Source of the DNA: Paracoccaceae bacterium | GTDB taxonomy: Bacteria; Pseudomonadota; Alphaproteobacteria; Rhodobacterales; Rhodobacteraceae | Reading direction: 5' to 3' | Assembly (NCBI GenBank): GCA_007129775.1 | Contig: SKUV01000364.1 | Coordinates: forward strand, 1-9,195 | Length of the DNA: 9,195 nt | In this document: in pieces, positions 7,172 through 9,195 of the stretch | Numbering within the stretch: position 1 is the first letter of the stretch | Layout of the letters: every line of letters begins with the position of its first letter | Position numbers and translations under genes: made by a program | The notes under the pieces: generated by a model | The model's database searches: none | Told to the model about the DNA's origin: nothing | What the model saw: only the letters and a program-made list of their open reading frames with translations

Positions 7172-7243
7172 CGCGCGCGTGGCGCTTGCGCTCGCGCCGG
7201 GGCGGGGCGATGAAAGGGGCAGACCCGAGCGCCCGGAGCCGCC

Positions 7244-7714
7244 ATGTCAGACCCAGCCGCGCTGCACGATCAGGACTTCGTCAACCGTCTGCCCCATTGC
7301 CGGGCGCTGGGCATGGTGCTGGAACGGATGGCGGCGGGGCGGGCCTGCATCTCCATGCCTTGGGATGCGCGCCTTGTGGGCGATCCGCGCAGCGGGGTGA
7401 TCCATGGCGGCGCGATCTCGGCGCTGATGGACACCTGCGGCGGCGCGGCGGTCATGAGCCTGCCGGGCCTGCGCGGCTCTGCCACGATCGATTTGCGGAT
7501 CGACTACATGCGACCGGCCACGCCCGGTCAGCGTATCACCGCGCGGGCGGAATGCTACCATGTCACCCGCTCGGTCGCCTTCATCCGCGCCGTGGCCACC
7601 GACGGGGATGCCGAACACCCCGTGGCCAGCGCCACGGGCGCCTTCGCCATCGAACGGGCCGGCGGCGGGGATGAGAAACCCGATGCGCCCGATACCCGAG
7701 GGGGCGCGGAATGA
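7244..7714 (+). CDS. PaaI-type hot-dog thioesterase
   Basis: The 156-residue protein should hydrolyse an acyl- or aryl-CoA thioester to the free acid and CoA in the cytosol. The single hot-dog domain shows the family signature HGGAISALMDTCGG: His54-Gly55-Gly56, with Asp63 in the central helix as the usual catalytic acid. It is followed by the strand DLRIDYMRPATPGQ (83-96), also typical of PaaI-like enzymes. The C-terminal 20 residues are polar and probably disordered. The ATG has GGAG five bases upstream. Its stop overlaps the next ATG in ATGA, so the two thioesterases are translationally coupled. It diverges from the second MerR gene, suggesting shared control. Substrate cannot be read from sequence; phenylacetyl-CoA, other aromatic CoA esters and acyl-CoA are all possible. 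Confidence 0.9.
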   Translation: MSDPAALHDQDFVNRLPHCRALGMVLERMAAGRACISMPWDARLVGDPRSGVIHGGAISALMDTCGGAAVMSLPGLRGSATIDLRIDYMRPATPGQRITARAECYHVTRSVAFIRAVATDGDAEHPVASATGAFAIERAGGGDEKPDAPDTRGGAE

Positions 7715-8220
7715 CCCCGCCCCGCCCCGCGCCCGACCCCGTGCAGGTGGTCAAGCAGCGTCGCGACGCGGCGCTTGCCGCGCTGGTGGACGGGGTGCCC
7801 TATATCGGCTTTCTCGGCATTCGGTTCGACCGGCGCGGGGACGAATTGACGGCGCTTCTGCCGTTCGATGCCAAACTGATCGGCAACCCCGACCTGCCCG
7901 CGATCCACGGCGGGGTGACGGCGGCCTTTCTGGAGGTCGCGGCGATCGTGGAGCTGTCCTGGACCTTGCTCTGGGAAGAGTTGGAGCAGGGCCGGATTGA
8001 CCCCGCGCATCTGCGCCCCGAGACCCTGCCGCGCCTGCCCAAGACCATCGGCTTCACCACCGACTACCTGCGCTCGGGCCTGCCGCGCGATGCCTATGCA
8101 CGGGCGCGGGTGGCACGGTCGGGGCGGCGCTTTGCCTCCGTCAGGGTCGAGGCGTGGCAGGACAACCGCGACCGCCCCTTCGCCCACGCCATGGGGCATT
8201 TCCTGATGCCCGGGTCCTGA
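7711..8220 (+). CDS. Second hot-dog thioesterase, coupled to the first
   Basis: The 169-residue protein carries the hot-dog signature IHGGVTAAFLEVAA: His66-Gly67-Gly68, with Glu75 in the place of the acid that is Asp63 in the preceding protein. After the central helix (about 69-92) there is an extra stretch of roughly 20-25 residues (ELEQGRIDPAHLRPETLPRLPK, about 90-111) before the strand IGFTTDYLRSGLPRDAYARA. The family norm is shorter here, as in its neighbour. It begins with a short proline-rich tail (3-10) and a basic helix. It overlaps the preceding gene by four bases and so is probably made with it. It may act as a separate homotetramer or pair with the first; the sequence does not tell. 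Substrate unknown, presumably an acyl-CoA. Confidence 0.88.
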   Translation: MTPPRPAPDPVQVVKQRRDAALAALVDGVPYIGFLGIRFDRRGDELTALLPFDAKLIGNPDLPAIHGGVTAAFLEVAAIVELSWTLLWEELEQGRIDPAHLRPETLPRLPKTIGFTTDYLRSGLPRDAYARARVARSGRRFASVRVEAWQDNRDRPFAHAMGHFLMPGS

Positions 8221-8237
8221 GCCGCCGCTGAGCCGCC
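8217..8237 (+). repeat. CTGAGCCGCC direct repeat at the second thioesterase stop codon
   Basis: CTGAGCCGCC occurs at 8217-8226, containing the stop codon, and again at 8228-8237. A third copy at 9111-9120 likewise contains the stop codon of the metallophosphoesterase gene. The short repeats could be compositional in such DNA. The rest of the 81-base gap (8221-8301) holds only a weak promoter candidate. Confidence 0.5.
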
Positions 8238-8266
8238 GGGCGGGCCGGCCTGCGTCACCAGAACGC

Positions 8267-8295
8267 TTGCCCTTTTCCGATGCGCCGACTACTGC
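8267..8295 (+). promoter_or_regulatory. Weak promoter candidate immediately before the YmdB-type gene
   Basis: TTGCCC (8267-8272) and TACTGC (8290-8295) are 17 bases apart. Transcription would then start close to the ATG at 8302, which has no recognisable Shine-Dalgarno sequence. This would fit a leaderless or near-leaderless mRNA, but the -10 match is poor and read-through from the thioesterase genes is an equally good explanation. Confidence 0.2.
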
Positions 8296-8301
8296 GGGCC
8301 C

Positions 8302-9114
8302 ATGCGGTTATTGTTTCTGGGCGATGTGATGGGGCGGGCCGGGCGCAAGGCGGTGACCGAGCGGCTGCCGGGCCTGCGCGCCGAGTGGCGGCTGGATTTC
8401 GTCGTGGTGAACGGCGAGAACGCGTCGAGCGGGGCCGGCATCACGCCGGACCATGCCAAGGCGCTTCTGGCGGCCGGCGCCGATTGCCTGACGCTGGGCG
8501 ATCACGCCTTTGATCAGAAGGCGATGCTGTCCTTCATCGAGTCCGAGCCGCGCATCCTGCGCCCGCTGAACTTCGCCAAGGCGGCGCCGGGGCGCGGGCA
8601 CCGGCTGTTCGACGCGCCGGGCGGGCGCAAGGTGCTGGTGGCGCAGGCGTTGGGGCAGGTCTTCATGAAACGCCCCTTCGACGATCCGTTCTCGGCCATC
8701 GATCCGGTGCTGCGCGCCCATCCGCGGGGCGGACTGGCCAATGCGGTGCTGGTGGACATGCATGCCGAGGCGACCTCGGAAAAGATGGCCATGGGCCATT
8801 GGTGCGACGGCCGCGCCAGCGTGGTGGTGGGCACCCATACCCATATCCCCACCGCCGATGCGCAGATTCTGCCTGGCGGCACAGCCTTTCAATCCGACGC
8901 CGGAATGTGCGGCGATTACGACAGCGTCATTGGCATGGCCAAGGAAGAACCGATGCGCCGTTTCATCACCGGCATGGGGCGCGAGCGTTTCGCCCCGGCG
9001 CTGGGCGAGGCGACGCTTGCGGGGCTCTTCGTGGAAACCGATGACCGCACGGGCGCAGCCACCCGCCTCGCCATGGTCCGGCTCGGCGGCCGGCTGCAGA
9101 CCGCCGCCCCCTGA
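8302..9114 (+). CDS. ymdB: YmdB-family metallophosphoesterase (TIGR00282 type)
   Basis: The 270-residue cytosolic protein belongs to the di-metal phosphoesterase family that includes Bacillus subtilis YmdB, known to hydrolyse 2',3'-cyclic nucleotides. Metal ligands line up in order with the family: Asp8 (FLGDVMG), Glu39 and Asn40 (NGENASSGAG), position 67 (TLGDHAFD), His154 (VDMHAEATSEK), and His179/His181 (GTHTHIPTAD). The late QSDAGMCG motif (197-204) is also present. Position 67 is Asp where B. subtilis YmdB has Asn. Length is normal (about 265). The ATG is kept because the first strand begins at once with RLLFLGD, although no clear ribosome binding site precedes it. It is not part of the acyl-CoA gene set by function; its 81-base distance from the thioesterase gene allows either read-through or its own promoter. 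Activity on cyclic nucleotides here is inferred from family. Confidence 0.93.
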   Translation: MRLLFLGDVMGRAGRKAVTERLPGLRAEWRLDFVVVNGENASSGAGITPDHAKALLAAGADCLTLGDHAFDQKAMLSFIESEPRILRPLNFAKAAPGRGHRLFDAPGGRKVLVAQALGQVFMKRPFDDPFSAIDPVLRAHPRGGLANAVLVDMHAEATSEKMAMGHWCDGRASVVVGTHTHIPTADAQILPGGTAFQSDAGMCGDYDSVIGMAKEEPMRRFITGMGRERFAPALGEATLAGLFVETDDRTGAATRLAMVRLGGRLQTAAP

Positions 9115-9137
9115 GCCGCCCCCCTGAACCGCAGGCT

Positions 9138-9154
9138 GGCCCGTGCAAAGGGCC
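9138..9154 (+). terminator. Inverted repeat downstream of the YmdB-type gene
   Basis: GGCCC (9138-9142) and GGGCC (9150-9154) form a 5-bp stem with a 7-base loop (GTGCAAA), starting 24 bases after the stop codon. It is short and lacks a following T-run, so termination is only a weak proposal. Confidence 0.25.
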
Positions 9155-9174
9155 GCGCCCGCGCCGCAAGGGGC

Positions 9175-9189
9175 GGGGCCGCAGGCCCC
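9175..9189 (+). terminator. Strong GC hairpin at the window's right edge
   Basis: GGGGCC (9175-9180) and GGCCCC (9184-9189) pair around a 3-base GCA loop. The stem can be prolonged outward by C9174-G9190 and, with one bulged G, by GGG (9171-9173) with CCC (9192-9194). It lies about 60 bases after the YmdB-type stop and could end that transcript. The sequence stops at 9195, so whether a T-run follows cannot be seen. Confidence 0.35.
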
Positions 9190-9195
9190 GGCCCG

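Noticed and set aside
7186..7214. TTGCGC and GATGAA 17 bases apart, before the first thioesterase gene
   Set aside because: Only about half of the consensus positions match in either hexamer; a promoter must exist nearby but this pair is not convincing enough to list as a feature.

Overview
The window looks like chromosomal DNA of a GC-rich alphaproteobacterium, most likely of the Rhodobacterales. This is inferred from the very high GC content, the dense genes with one- and four-base overlaps, and a fatty-acid oxidation locus headed by a short MerR-type regulator. No rRNA, tRNA, CRISPR array, transposase or phage gene is visible, and I see no clear sign of recent transfer.

Left and middle (about 1-6513, all minus strand, so read right to left): a beta-oxidation locus. 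Order of transcription: a MerR-family regulator (6513-6070); an acyl-CoA dehydrogenase with the extra C-terminal domain (6073-4289), coupled through ATGA and a very strong ribosome binding site; a 127-base gap with a GC hairpin and a possible internal promoter; a 70-residue protein with a possible ribbon-helix-helix fold (4161-3949); a thiolase (3921-2710); a 150-residue NTF2/SnoaL-like protein (2710-2258, TGATG junction); and a two-domain enoyl-CoA hydratase/3-hydroxyacyl-CoA dehydrogenase (2261-75, ATGA junction). The three enzymes cover all four beta-oxidation steps: dehydrogenation, hydration, second oxidation and thiolysis. At the extreme left edge a promoter, ribosome binding site and ATG suggest another minus-strand gene just outside the window.

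Regulatory centre (6514-7243): the 188-base gap upstream of the first MerR gene holds a striking ACGT-rich inverted repeat, the best operator candidate here. Next to it is a second, clearly paralogous MerR gene (7118-6702, minus strand) with its own good promoter. That promoter's -35 region shares 12 of 16 bases with the first gene's operator region.

Right side (7244-9195, plus strand): two overlapping hot-dog thioesterase genes (7244-7714 and 7711-8220), divergent from the second MerR gene, then a YmdB-type metallophosphoesterase (8302-9114) and GC-rich inverted repeats up to the window end. The thioesterases plausibly hydrolyse acyl-CoA and so oppose or relieve the beta-oxidation pool; the phosphoesterase has no evident link to lipid metabolism.

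Most of the window is recognisable metabolism. The parts that look under-described are the small possible DNA-binding protein and the NTF2-like protein inside the beta-oxidation gene set, and the paired MerR paralogs with a shared promoter element.
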